Positions 23,197 through 34,147 of a stretch of 64,000 nt of DNA are shown in pieces. This DNA is from Atherix ibis (lineage: Eukaryota; Arthropoda; Insecta; Diptera; Athericidae), in assembly GCA_958298945.1 (NCBI GenBank), contig OY282605.1, positions 119,160,267-119,224,266 on the forward strand, written 5' to 3'. The position numbers and the translations under genes were made by a program. The notes under the pieces were generated by a model. The model worked only from the letters and a program-made list of their open reading frames with translations. It was not told where the DNA came from and ran no database searches. Each line of letters begins with the position of its first letter. Position 1 is the stretch's first letter.

Positions 23197-24006
23197 TGAG
23201 GTCTGTTCAAAAAGTATCGCGAATTTTGTGTTTTTTCAAAAATTATTTATTTATTCATGAATATCTATTTTGTCCCCTTCAAAGCAATCCCCACCAGATA
23301 TTATACACTTGTGCCAACGTTTTTTCCAATCCTCGAAGCACTTCAAAGAATCATTTTGTGTGATCTTGTTCAGCTCCTCCTTCGATGCCGTCTTTATCTC
23401 TTCAATCGTAGCGTAGCGTCGTCCTTTCATGGGGCTCTTCAGTTTCGGGAATAAGAAAAAGTCACAGGTGGGCCAGATCTGGGGAGTACGGTGGCTGCGG
23501 CATTATTAGTGTATTGTTCTTGCTCAAAAATGGCAAAAGTCAATTTTTGTTCTTCCACAAATCTGCGCGTTTCTGGCGGATTGCTTCGCGCAACTTACGC
23601 ATAACTTGCAGGTAATATTCCTTATTAACCGTTATACCCTGTGGCAAGAACTCATGATGCACCACGTCCCTGCAATCGAAGAAAAGTGTAAGCAAAACTT
23701 TCACATTCAATCGAACTTGGTGCGCTTTTTTCGATTCGTCACCAGTTATGACCCTCTGGAGCAAATGTGGATAATCGCGGACAGAGTCCAACAAGCAAAG
23801 TTAATGCGAAGCTGTTTTTGGTTGCAATTGAGCAAAAATCGAAGACGATAACTAAACATTTTGAATAACTAAACATTCAAAATGGCCGAACTTATCCGGC
23901 ATAAGTGAGAGACATGAGTACCAACATAACGCCACAAAAAATCTAAAATCGAATATACGTAACCCGCGGAAATTCAAAATTCGCTATATTTTTTGAACAG
24001 ACCTCG
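23197..24006 (-). mobile_element. Family A mariner, copy A3 (internally deleted)
   Basis: Both ends are present, with TA at 23195 and 24007. Compared with the other copies, the N-terminal DNA-binding domain is deleted: the 5' leader (near 23845) joins directly to the sequence coding for the region upstream of VITGDES. The first aspartate is kept in RVITGDES, but the following WVYGYD...R stretch is shortened. The second-aspartate block HDNAPAHTSLL is lost. The C-terminus is kept to the stop near 23257. It is a short non-autonomous derivative with good ends. Confidence 0.92.
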
Positions 24007-24008
24007 TA

Positions 24009-24185
24009 TAGTAATTTTGCTTATTGATTGTGTATATCCACCGATCGAGAAATGAGCTTTCATTGCTGAAGAATATTTTGTGCGAAAAATCAGCATCTAA
24101 AGAAAGTTGTTAAAGTACCTATTCGGAGTAGCTTTTATGCATCTTATTAGTTACAATTTTATATATAATATAAAATGGCAAACTT
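24009..24185 (-). pseudogene. Family E transposase fragment
   Basis: Reading the minus strand, the sequence encodes ADF, KIFFSNESSF and then INKQN, corresponding to the first-aspartate region (FFSDEAHF...YVNKQN) of the D/E transposases. The aspartate reads as asparagine. Family A copy A3 sits exactly at the left edge. The block is repeated, with part of A3, at 28.05-28.33 kb. Confidence 0.6.
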
Positions 24186-25305
24186 TTAACTATACAAATA
24201 TTTTCTTATAAAGTATATATATTCAACAGATATCAAATGACAGGGCTAAACTTTCCATAGTATAAAATGGATATTACACTCTATAGGGTGTGTTAATTAC
24301 CGAACGAGGTTGAAACTTGTACCGCACGTCCAAAAGGGACTATCGTACAAACTATGTACAGGTGATTGTATGGGAATATTATCTGTACGTGTATGAATGA
24401 ATATTAAACACTAATTTAATGGTAAAATGTCTACCTTAGAGTTTTATTACTCATAATATGAATTAAAAACAACAAAAAGTGAACCACAATGCAAATCGAC
24501 GTAAAATTAAGAGTATGAAAGAAATCAAATAAAAAAAAAATCTTTCTCTTTAAAAATATTTACTGAATAAATGGCGAAAAAAAATTCGTATAATAAATTG
24601 CGGTCAAGTATTTACATTTTTTTTAAAAATTTATTATTTATTTTGTTCAAATCATATTTCTTGAAAACTTTTCGAAAAAATATTTTTTAATTAAATACAA
24701 TATCAAAAGAAAAAAGTACATGAAATATTTTCAATAGCAATTCAATCTACGAATACTTATAAAATAAATAATAAAAATAAATATATAAAAATGAACTTAT
24801 AAAAATATTGTAAAAACAAAAATTTCAACTGTTTTATTTATACCAACAGATTACATACAATATTAACAAATGAAATATGAAAATTCTCGAATAAATTTAT
24901 AGTTTTGTTGAAGTAATATTTGCTTCCATCGATTTGCACACCTAAAAATCATATAAAATCAGTCATCAATTGTGAATTCAATTCAATAAAATCGATTTTG
25001 TTGGAGAATATACAATATTTTTTATTTTTTATTGGTTTTTGGACTCGCTATCACTACTTTTTCATAATGAATTTGCTGTGCAATCAATCAAAAATTGAAT
25101 AAAAATTTATTAATGCAATAAATAAAATTTGAAAAACATTTAATTGAATTTCTGCTGGTTTTTATTTTTCTTTATGGAAAATTTAATAATTTATTGTATT
25201 TTAAAGAATTTTCATTCATTTTTTTTTATCTTCTGTTGAGTGAATTGGGAAAATTATTGAGCAGTGATTGATTTTTTTGGTTTGGGGAAAAGATTGGTTC
25301 ATGTA
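24186..25305. other. AT-rich region, no supported gene
   Basis: Very A/T-rich, with only short open frames and no recognised similarity. Confidence 0.5.
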
Positions 25306-25621
25306 CCACCTTGATCAAAAAGTTACCGGAATTTATTCAGAAAATTAAAAATACAAGTTTATTCATCTAAATCTATATTGTCGTCCCCTTCAAAGTAATC
25401 CCCATCGACTTTAACACACTTATGCCAGCGCATGATCCAATCCTCGAAACATTTTTTATATTCGGTTTTCGGTATGTCCATCAGTGCTTCCTGCGATTTT
25501 TCCATTACTTCCTCTCGGCTGTTGAAACGCGTTCCCCGTAATGGTTTTTTAACTTGATTGAACAGAAAGATAATGGTCACAGGGAGCCAAATCAGGTGAA
25601 TTCGGTGGTTGTTGTATGGTA

Positions 25622-27290
25622 CGAGGGTCGTTCAATAAGTCCTTAGAAAATCCGAGAAATTGCGCTCGTAATGTTGGTAAAGATTTTTTTTTGTAAGCAC
25701 CAGTATCAACAGGAAAGCTGTCAAATTTCAGCTCGATCCATAGTGTAGGTCAATTTCTATCGTCGATTAAAGTTAACGACATTTATTTGTGCATAACAAT
25801 GGAAAAAAGCGAGTTTAGGGCTGTCATCAAACATCTCCATTTGAAAGGCTTAAGCCCGAAAGAAATCAAAGCCGAGTTGGATGCAGTTCATGGCACATCT
25901 GCACCTGTGTTGCGACGGTTTACAATTGGGTGAATGAATTTAAACGTGGCCGTTCATCTACAAAAGATGAACATGGTTCAGGACGCCCAGTTGAGGTGTC
26001 TACTCCTGAAATCATCGACAAAATCCACGATCTGATTTTGAACGTTCGGCGAATTAAAGTGCGCGAATTAGTTGAGGCCACGGGCATATCACAAGGTACA
26101 GTCGCTTCAATTTTGCATGAAAAATTGTCTGTGAAAAAAAATGTCGGCAAGATGGGTGCCGTGTTTGCTCTCAGAGGAGAATAAACACAATCGTGTAGTG
26201 GACTCTGAGGCTATGTTGGCACTCTTTCATCGCAATCCTGCCGAATTCCTTCGTCGATATGTCACTGTGGACGAAACCTGGATACACTACTACACTTCAG
26301 AAACGAAGAGACAGTCATCACAGTGGGTTTTCAAGGGTGAACGGGCTCCGAAGAAGGCAAAAACTGTGCCATCGGCCGGCAAGGTGATGGCCACGGTCTT
26401 TTGGGATTCGCAGGGCATTATTTTTATCGACTACTTGGAAAAAGGAAAAACAATAACAGGAGCGTATTACGCGTCGTTATTGCAACGGTTGAGCGAGGAA
26501 ATCAAAGAGAAACGCCCCCATCTGAAGAAGAAAAAAATCCTCTTGCATCAGGACAATGCGCGTGTGCACACCTGCGCTGTTTCCATGGCCAAAATTGTGG
26601 AATTGAGAATGGAATTGTTGCGGCATCCCGCTTATTCACCAGATTTGGCCCCGAGTAACTATTTTCTTTTCCCCAATCTGAAGAAATGGCTTGGCGGACG
26701 ATGGTTCACTTCCAACGAGGACGTCATTGCTCAAACGGATGAGTATTTTGCAGAACTTCCGAAATCCTATTTTTTGGACGGGATAAAAATTTTGGAAAAA
26801 CGGTTGGAAAAGTGTATAGAGCTAAAAGGAGATTATGTTGAAAAATAAAATTTTTTTTTTAAAAAAACAGTTTTTTTCCATCTTTTTCTAAGGACTTATT
26901 GAACGATAAGTTCGTACAAAACATGATAAATTTTGACTTTATTGCGCAAGGAAAAATCCTAGGACGTGTAAGTTCGAAGTTTGTTGATCTAAATTCATTT
27001 TGAAGATCGTGCGATTTTACTGCTTTTGAAATTTTTCTTCTAAAGTTTTATAAAATACCAATATTTAAAAACCAATATTTATCAAGAAATTGTCTAACTA
27101 CAGCCCCAAATTGTATGAAAAGTTCATCAGAAATTACAATAAAAACGATGAACTCCTAAAAGAACTTTTATGGCAATTACTTGAATTATATTATATTTTT
27201 ACATAATGGCAAGGTTTATACAATATAAATACCAAAAAAAAAAAACCGTTTTTTTCCATCTTTTTCTAAGGACTTATTGAACGACCCTCG
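25622..27290 (+). mobile_element. Family C mariner, copy C1, inserted in family B
   Basis: Ends CGAGGGTCGTTCAATAAG and the inverted CTTATTGAACGACCCTCG are bordered by the TA target at 25620 and 27291. The transposase (start 25799) begins MEKSEFRAVIKHLHLKGLSP and reaches ELKGDYVEK at 26848, about 345 codons. It has a helix-turn-helix domain, first aspartate in VTVDETWIHYY, second in LLHQDNARVHT and third block YSPDLAPSNYF, where the third aspartate is asparagine. Frameshifts lie near 25912 and 26140. The 3' end is unusual: the terminal 36 bp occur twice (26870-26907 and 27248-27290), separated by a family E fragment. Confidence 0.93.
26908..27247 (+). pseudogene. Family E transposase fragment between duplicated C1 ends
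   Basis: Plus-strand frames give FIAQGKILGRVSSKFVD and then RSCDFTAFE, matching the third-aspartate block RSCDLTPLD of the D/E transposases. They continue with YEKFIRNYNKNDELLKE, matching CEKVIRNYIKRIEYCK in the related copy at 31.6 kb, and a shared tail ATAATGGCAAGGTTTA. It carries no inverted ends. Confidence 0.7.
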
Positions 27291-27847
27291 TATTTGTTGC
27301 ATTTTTCATCAAAAAATTACGAATAATGACGGCACTGTGCGACGGTGCTTATCATGGTGCAAAATCCACGAGTTTTCTGCCCACAATTCTGGTCTCTTTC
27401 GGCGAATTGCTTCACGCAAACGACTTATAACGCCCAAATAATACTCTTTGTTTACTGTCCGGCCTTCTGGCAAAAATTCATGATGCACTGCACCGTTGTA
27501 ATCCATGAAAACCGTGAGCATTGCCTTCTTTTTTGACTGAAAACGACGTGGTTTTTTTTGGTCTCGGCTCATTTGGTGAACGCCATTCACTTGCCTGATG
27601 TCTGGATTGCGTGTCGTACTCCTAAACCCACGTCTCGTCTCCAGTAATGATCCTTTTGATGAATGTGGGATCGGATTCGGCCTCGCAAATCATGTCTTTT
27701 TTGCATGAAATTGAGGTCTTTTGGCACCAACTTTGCTGCTACACGACGGAAACCCAAATCATTAACCAAAATGTCTTGGACGGATCCATAGGCAATGTTC
27801 AAGTCCTCCGCTATCTCTCTGATGGTTAATTTACGGTTATTGACCAA

Positions 27848-27936
27848 CATTTCTTTTACTTTATCAATGTTTTCGTCGGTTTGCGATGATAAAAAAAAGA
27901 TAACATTTCTTTTACTTTATCAATGTTTTCGTCGTA
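27848..27936. repeat. 55-bp-offset tandem duplication in family B
   Basis: ATTTCTTTTACTTTATCAAT followed by GTTTTCGTCG occurs at 27849 and again at 27904. It lies at the start of the family B helix-turn-helix region and disrupts that part. Confidence 0.85.
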
Positions 27937-28050
27937 ACTTTTGCAAATGTTAAGCTATGACGCTAAGATAGAGGGAATATCAACAACAGATGTACCAACT
28001 TAACAAAAAAACAGAACTCAAATCGGAACGATGGGAGCGCCACACTACCA

Positions 28051-28325
28051 AAAGTGAGAGACATGAGTACCAACATAACGCCACAAAAAATCGAATATAC
28101 GTAACCCGCGGAAATTCAAAATTCGCGATACTTTTTGAACAGACCGCGTATAGTAATTTTGCTTATTGATTGTGTATATCCACCAATCGAGAAATGAGCT
28201 TTCATTGCTGAAGAAAATTTTGCGCGAAAAATCAGCATCTAAAGAAAGTTGTTAAAGTACCTATTCGGAGTAGCTTTTATGCATCTTATGGTTACGATTT
28301 TATACATAATATAAAATAGCAAACT
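28051..28325. repeat. Duplicated A3-end plus family E segment
   Basis: This 275-bp block is nearly identical to 23902-24185. It contains about 98 bp of the 5' terminus of a family A element (inverted, ending CAGACCGCG) and the adjacent family E fragment with the same junction. The shared junction shows one event followed by duplication, not two insertions. It lies inside the leader of family B. Confidence 0.9.
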
Positions 28326-28358
28326 CCCATTGTTTCGGGAACTTTTTGATCACGGTGG

Positions 28359-28838
28359 TATTCGCTGAAAGGGGAAAACGTTAAAAGTAATTTTTTTTTG
28401 TAACTGAAGGGCTTTTATTATACTGTAATATGTAAATAAATTTATAGATACAAATAGGAAATTTTGAAAGTGATAAGTAAATTTTTCTTACTTACCGAAA
28501 AAAAATTTCGTGTTTATTTTCGAAGGTATTTTTTTTTTTAAATATTTGCATTTCGAGTGTAAAAACTATGATGAAAAAAAATGCTGTGGAAAGGATAAAT
28601 TTCAAAATATATTAAAATAATGATAAATATCATTAAAATAAAAAGAAAACTAATTTTCTTTTGGGAAAAATAAATTGTATTAATTTTTTCATAATGTAAT
28701 AAAAATTGGTGCTACGCATCCAGAGTGAAGACACATGTGGTTTGTGTATTTGTTATTGACGAGTTTTTTCTTCCTTATCTGGTTTGTAAAGGGTTATCAG
28801 TTTTGTAATTTGGAAAGCAGAGCATCGTCATTTACGAA
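28359..28838. other. AT-rich region, no supported gene
   Basis: No recognised similarity. The family E-derived array starts just to the right. Confidence 0.5.
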
Positions 28839-28904
28839 CAATAAAATATATATTAATACTTATAATTTACAATTCTATATTAATGTTTAAAATGCGCACA
28901 AAAT

Positions 28905-30400
28905 ACACCGTTTAAGTGCTTAAAAAACATGCTTTGAATGAGGCTGATTTTGCGAACAAAGCTTTTTCAGCGATGAGGCTCATTTATCGATCGGTTGATA
29001 GGTCAATAAGCCAACATTGTCCAGTGCGCATTTTTGTTCTGAAGCTGAATTACTTAATGCAAAATTTATTTAGCTTATAATTTACCATTTTACATTAGGA
29101 ATTATTTAATTGCTAAAAACTGAATGAAAAATGCGCACAAAATAGGCTCATTTATGAAAAATGCGCACAAAATAGGCTCATTTATCGGTCGCTTCATAGG
29201 CAAACATCAAGTATATGAGGCTCTGAAATGTCACAAATAGTTGCAAAAAAAGCCATTGTATCCTCGAAAGGTAACTGTCCCTTGTTCATTTTCGTTCTGA
29301 ACCTAAATTACTTAATGTAATATTATATTTAGCTTATAATTTAATATTTTATATTAAGAATTTATTTAACTGCTAAAAACCGAACGTAAAATGTGAGAAA
29401 ATACACCGCTTAACTGCTAAAAAAACATTTTCCAAACAAAGCTTTTTCATCAATGAGGCTCATTTATTGATCGCTTGATAGGTCAATAAGCAAACATTAA
29501 GTATATGGGGCTCTGAAATCCAACAAATAATTATGAAAAAGCCATTGTATCTTCGAAAGGTGACTGTCCAGTATGCATTTTCATTCTGAAGCTAAATTAT
29601 TTATTTAGCTTATAATTTACCATTTTATATTTAGAATTATTTAACCACTAAAAACTGAATGAAAAATGCGCGCAAAATACACCACGTGCTTTGGATGAGG
29701 CTGATTTTCCGAACAAATCTTCTTCAGCGATGAGGCTCATTTATCGGTCACTTCATAGGTCAATAAGCAAACATTAAGTTTATGGGGCTCTGAAATTCCA
29801 CAAATAATTATGAGAAAAGCCATTGTATCCTCGAAAGATAACTGCCCAGTGTGCATTTTCGTTTTGAAGCTGAATTATTTATTTAGCTTATAATTTACCA
29901 TTTTATATTTAGAATTATTTAACCACTAAAAACTGAATGAAAAATTCGCGCAAAATACACCACGTGCTTTGGATAAGGCTGATTTTGCAAACAAAAATCT
30001 TTCAGCGATGAAGCTCATTTATCAGTCGGTTGATAGATAGGTCAATAAGCAAACATTAAGTATATGAGGCTCTGAAATCCCACAAATAATTATGAAAAAA
30101 ACCATTGTATCCTCGAAAGGTAACTGCCCAGTGTGCATTTTCATTCTGAAGCTGAATTATTTATTTAGCTTATAATTTGCCATTCGATATTTAGAATTAT
30201 TTAACCACTAAAAACTAAATGACAAATGCGCGCAAAATACACCAGGTGCTTTGGATAAGGCTGATTTTGCGAACAAATCTTCTTCAGCGATGAGGCTCAT
30301 TTATCAGTCGGTGGATAGATAGGTCAATAAGCAAACAATAAGTATATGAGGCTCTGAAATCCCACAAATAATTATGAAAAAGCCATTGTATCCTGGAAAA
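28905..30400 (+). repeat. 278-bp tandem array derived from family E transposase
   Basis: The landmark GCGATGAGGCTCATTTAT (with variants) recurs at about 28972, 29174, 29452, 29730, 30008 and 30290. The regular spacing is 278-282 bp; the first interval is shortened to 202. Each unit encodes, across broken frames, ADFANK, SDEAHL, VNKQT, GSEIPQIIMKKPLYP and K-T, the first-aspartate region of the D/E transposase (compare FSDEAHF...YVNKQNCR...GSENP). A local 31-bp duplication lies at 29127-29173. The last unit runs on into downstream transposase sequence (YGETVTDNSEHY at about 30448-30483), where D2 is inserted. Confidence 0.85.
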
Positions 30401-30493
30401 GTTGGTTCTAAACCGTTTGTGGGCCCCATAGTTACTTAAAAATAAGTATGGAGAGACAGTTACCGACAATTCTGAGCACTATGGACGTATTAA

Positions 30494-31342
30494 AGGGTTT
30501 TCGAATAAGAGTGATATGATTTCTTTTTAAAAAAAAAAAACACACTAATAAAACGTCATTCAAATGGCCTCCACGACTTCTTTTGCAGGAACGAATTCGA
30601 TGAACCCAATTTTCGAGCACTTTTTCCACTAAATCAAGTCGTATGTCATGAATAGCACGTTCAATATTGACTTCTAAAGCTTGAAGAGAGTCTGGTTTAT
30701 TGCTAAAGACCAATGACTTCAAATAACCCCACAAGATATAGTCTAATGGTGTTAAATGACAACTTCTTAGTGGCCATTCAATGTCACAATTACTTGAAAT
30801 AATCGAATCTCCAAACTTTTGTCGCAATAATTCGGTTGTTGCACGTACTGTGTGGCACGTAGCCCCGTCTTGTTGGAACCAAATGTTGTCAAGATCAACT
30901 CCTTCCAATTTCGGCCATAAAAAGTTCGTTATCATCGATCTATACCGCTCTCCATTGACAATAACGGTGTTACCAGCTTCATTTCGAAAGAAGTACGTAC
31001 CGATGATTCCACCAGACCAAAAACCATACCAAACTGTCAATTTAGGTGAATGTAATGGGTGTTCATGAATAATTTGTGGTTTGTCTTCACACCAGAATCG
31101 ACAGTTTTGTTTATTTACCGAACCACTCACATGAAAGTGAGCGCACGAAAAGTTGCAATTGGAGAACGATTAATTTAGTAATAAAATTGAATAATTTGTA
31201 AACGTTGTTTTTGCGTATATCTCTCCATGATGAAATTGTAAACATTACTGAATACTATGAAGAAGAAAAAAGACAAATTATGACATATTACAAATGGCCG
31301 AAACGTCACTTAGAAATCATATCACTCTTATTGGAAAACTCT
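30494..31342 (-). mobile_element. Family D (DD41D, rosa-like) element, copy D2, inserted in family E
   Basis: The inverted ends share GAATAAGAGTGATATGATTT (left) and its complement (right). On the minus strand a 232-codon open frame begins near VSGSVNKQNCRFW. It contains FWSGGIIGTYFF, the second aspartate in FQQDGATCHT and the third in CHLTPLDYILWGYLK, with 41 residues between them. The C-terminal region is VEKVLENWVHRIRSCKRS. The N-terminal DNA-binding domain and the first aspartate are missing because of an internal deletion. It interrupts the family E transposase between GETVTDNSEHYGRI and the sequence resuming at 31343. Confidence 0.92.
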
Positions 31343-31690
31343 ATATAACCAACTTTTTTCGTTTTCAATTTAAAGATTTTAATCTAGACCATATGTAATT
31401 TTATACATCACGACAAATTCTGGCGATGCCAATAGTACTACAAAGTTGATGCGATTTGATACTATTGGAATTTTTTTAATTAATCTATCTAAAAGATCGT
31501 ATTAATATAGACTTAAAAATCTATTAAAAACTAATATCTCTTAAATAATGGGAGATTTACAAACCGAAATGTGCGAAAAAGTCATCAGAAATTATATCAA
31601 AAGAATCGAGTACTGTAAGAAATTTTATGGGTAATATTTTAATAGTTAATGCCAAACAATTTTTAATATGAAAAAATAATATTTTTATCA
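31343..31690 (+). pseudogene. Family E transposase, C-terminal half downstream of D2
   Basis: Plus-strand frames give FKDFNLDHM near 31373-31398, then CDLILLEFF near 31450 (third-aspartate block), and MCEKVIRNYIKRIEYCKKFY near 31571-31630. This continues the family E transposase that begins in the 278-bp array and is cut by D2. Several stops are present and no right end is recognised. Confidence 0.75.
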
Positions 31691-33275
31691 AAATATGAAT
31701 TTAAAGCATATTTTATTAAACTTTATTTTCTAAAGCATGAGCTGGATAAAAATGTATTTGAAAAATATGAATTTGTACAGAAATTATTTGATTATAAATT
31801 ACATTAGAAAAAAAAATGTATACTCACTCTGGCTTATAAATAGATGTAAATTGAAAAAAGATTCAGAAAAAAAAATACAAATTCTATTAAGGGCAATAGG
31901 AAATCATCTCTTAAATACATATTTCCCTAAACGATATTTATCCTACGCCCATTGTGATATTTTTCAATTATATTTCAGTTTTTATTAAGTAACATTATTT
32001 TCTTATAATAACAACTATAAAAATCATATTACAATAAATTAATTTTAATCGAGATTTTCCTGTGCGTAGGTGGTAGGTGGGTAAGTGGTAATCATAAACG
32101 GTAATCTATAAAAATTCCATTTTAACATTTCAAAATAATAATAATAATAATAATAATTGTACATAACAAGAGTTTTCGTAATAAAGAAAATGTTGAGAAT
32201 ATTTAATTAAAAAATAATTTCTTTAAAGTATTGTTGCCCTTAAATTGGGAAATCATCTATTTATGAAAATTAACATTTAAAATATATTTGAAAATTATTA
32301 AAAAAATATATTTTTAAACACTTTGTGCTTATTTATTAATATTACTAACTATTGAAGTCTAAAAAAAGAATTGAAATTTAATGAGAAAAACTTCAATAGC
32401 CAAAATTTATTTTTGATTGATTACCAATTTTTGTTAAAGCGACTTAAACGGGAAATTATTTAGGAAAAATTAGCAATTTCCCGATTGCACATTATCTGGT
32501 TTGAGTATTAAAACGGTGTGTGTATTTGCTAAAAAAAATTTTTTAATTTTTTGCAATTTTTTTTTAAGAGAATTAAAATTAATATCAAATCGAGGATATA
32601 TGCATATAAATTATGATTTGTATAAAATCTGAAGATCCGAAAAATTTATTTTATTGCAAAATATTTAAAAAATGCTTTTGGACGTTAAACATTGAAAAAG
32701 GAATTTTCATTTATTCCTAAAACTTTAGGAAATTAGCAATTGTTAAATTTTTTCTTTCCAAAAGTTTACCTTTATTAAACTGGAGGGAAACTGATAAAAA
32801 TAATATATAAAAATATAGTAAACAACTTTCAAGTGAAAAATATTTTAATCAGTAAAATTTGTACATAAAAATCCCTCTGCAAACCCTCCCCGCACCCCTC
32901 CAATCAGCTATTATATTCCTACACTCCGATTTTTATGTATTATTTTTTTTAAATTAAGAATTTTTTTTTCCAGAAATCATTTGTTTTCTAGTAAAAATCT
33001 GAATTCATGAATTTTCAACCTTTTCCCATCAATACGATTTGAACAGCCTCTCATTCTATTTATCATGAAAATATTCTTAAAAATAACAAAACTTTATCGT
33101 ATCCTATTTTAATAGTAATCTGAAAATAAACTAAAAAAATCCTTTCTTCCGATCGGTTCAATTTTTTATTCTTTTTCGAGTAAATGTAGTCCAGTTTCCT
33201 CCATAAATGGATTAATATCCTGGACTAACTGACAGTAAAAACTTTTTAGCATCTCATTGGCCAACTTCTAACATA
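31691..33275. other. AT-rich region, no supported gene
   Basis: No similarity is recognised. An (AAT)n microsatellite lies at 32134-32157. A small open frame at 31737-31988 has a highly A/T-driven composition and is not supported as a gene. Confidence 0.5.
32134..32157. repeat. (AAT)n microsatellite
   Basis: About eight uninterrupted AAT units. Confidence 0.85.
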
Positions 33276-34145
33276 TGAGGCATGTTCAAAAAGTATCGCC
33301 AATTTTAAGTTTCCGCGGATTAAATATATTCGATTTTCGATTTTTTGTGGCGTTATGTTGGTACTTATGTCCCTCACTTATGCCGACAAATTCGGCCATT
33401 TTGAATGTTTAGTTAATTTTTGACAGCTACTTTGCTTGCACGTGTTTTGGCTCGTCTTCGATTTATGCCCATTCCAAAAAATGAATTAAAGAATCTGTTT
33501 CGGGAACAAGAAAAAGTCACAAGGGGCCAGATCTGGGGAATACGGTGGCTGTGGTATTATTATTGTGTTATTTTTGGCCAAAAATGGCAAAAGCCAATTT
33601 TTGTTCTTCCACAAATCCGGGCGTTTCTGGCGGATTGCTTCACGCAACTTGCGCATAACTTGCAGGTGCTATTCCACGCCTCTGAAATACTTGCAGGATG
33701 CACCACGCCCCTGAAATCGAAGAAAACTGTAAACAAAACCTTCACATTCGACCGAACTTAGCGCGCTGTTTTCGGTCTTGGCTCATGCGACAGCTTTCAT
33801 TGGGATGATTGAGCTTTGGTTTCCACGTCATAACCATAAACCCATGATTCGTTACCAGTTATGACCCTCTAGAGCAAACTTCGGTCGTCGCGGACAGAGT
33901 CCAACAGCTCCTTAGCATTGTTAATGCGATGCTGTTTTTAGCCCAAAAATTGCCAAAAATCGAAGACGAGCCAAAACACGTGCAAGCAAAGCAGCTGTCA
34001 AAAATTAACTGAACATTCAAAATGGCCGAAATCGTCGGCATAAGTGAGAGACATGAGTACCAACATAACGCCACAAAAAATCTAAAATCGAATATACTTA
34101 ACCCGCGGGAATTCTAAATTCGCGATACGTTTTGAACAAACCTCG
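33276..34145. mobile_element. Family A mariner, copy A4, foldback-type rearranged
   Basis: Both termini are 5' ends of family A in opposite orientation. The left 33276-33467 carries the end, leader and start region reading rightwards. The right 33952-34145 is the same leader reading leftwards. At about 33496, AAAGAATCTGT (transposase start) is joined to TTCGGGAACAAGAAAAAG, which is the complement of the PKLK-coding region near the transposase C-terminus. The centre is thus an inverted, truncated transposase that lacks its C-terminus, the second aspartate and the DNA-binding domain. The element has about 190-bp inverted repeats instead of the usual 30 bp. TA flanks both ends. Confidence 0.9.
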
Positions 34146-34147
34146 TA

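Larger units (their letters stand above)
25306..28358 (-). mobile_element. Family B mariner, split by two later insertions
   Basis: The ends match as inverted repeats: CCACCTTGATCAAAAAGTT at left and the complement of CCACCGTGATCAAAAAGTT at right, each beside TA. On the minus strand the transposase shows a helix-turn-helix part (VNNRKLTIREIAEDLNIAYG), first aspartate in ITGDETWV (followed by a stop), FMDYNGAVHHEFLPEGRTVN, second aspartate in HHD (then a frameshift), and third in NSPDLAPCD. The C-terminus CFEDWIMRWHKCVKVDGDYF follows. Family C copy C1 sits between KNATNTI and QQPPNSPD; removing it restores homology. A 275-bp A/E segment sits in the leader at 28051-28325. About 1.1 kb remains after removal of the inserts. 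Confidence 0.92.

Noticed and set aside
28905..30400. CRISPR-like or tRNA/rRNA-type array from regular spacing
   Set aside because: Spacing is explained by tandem copies of a transposase segment; the whole unit repeats, not a short repeat with variable spacers.
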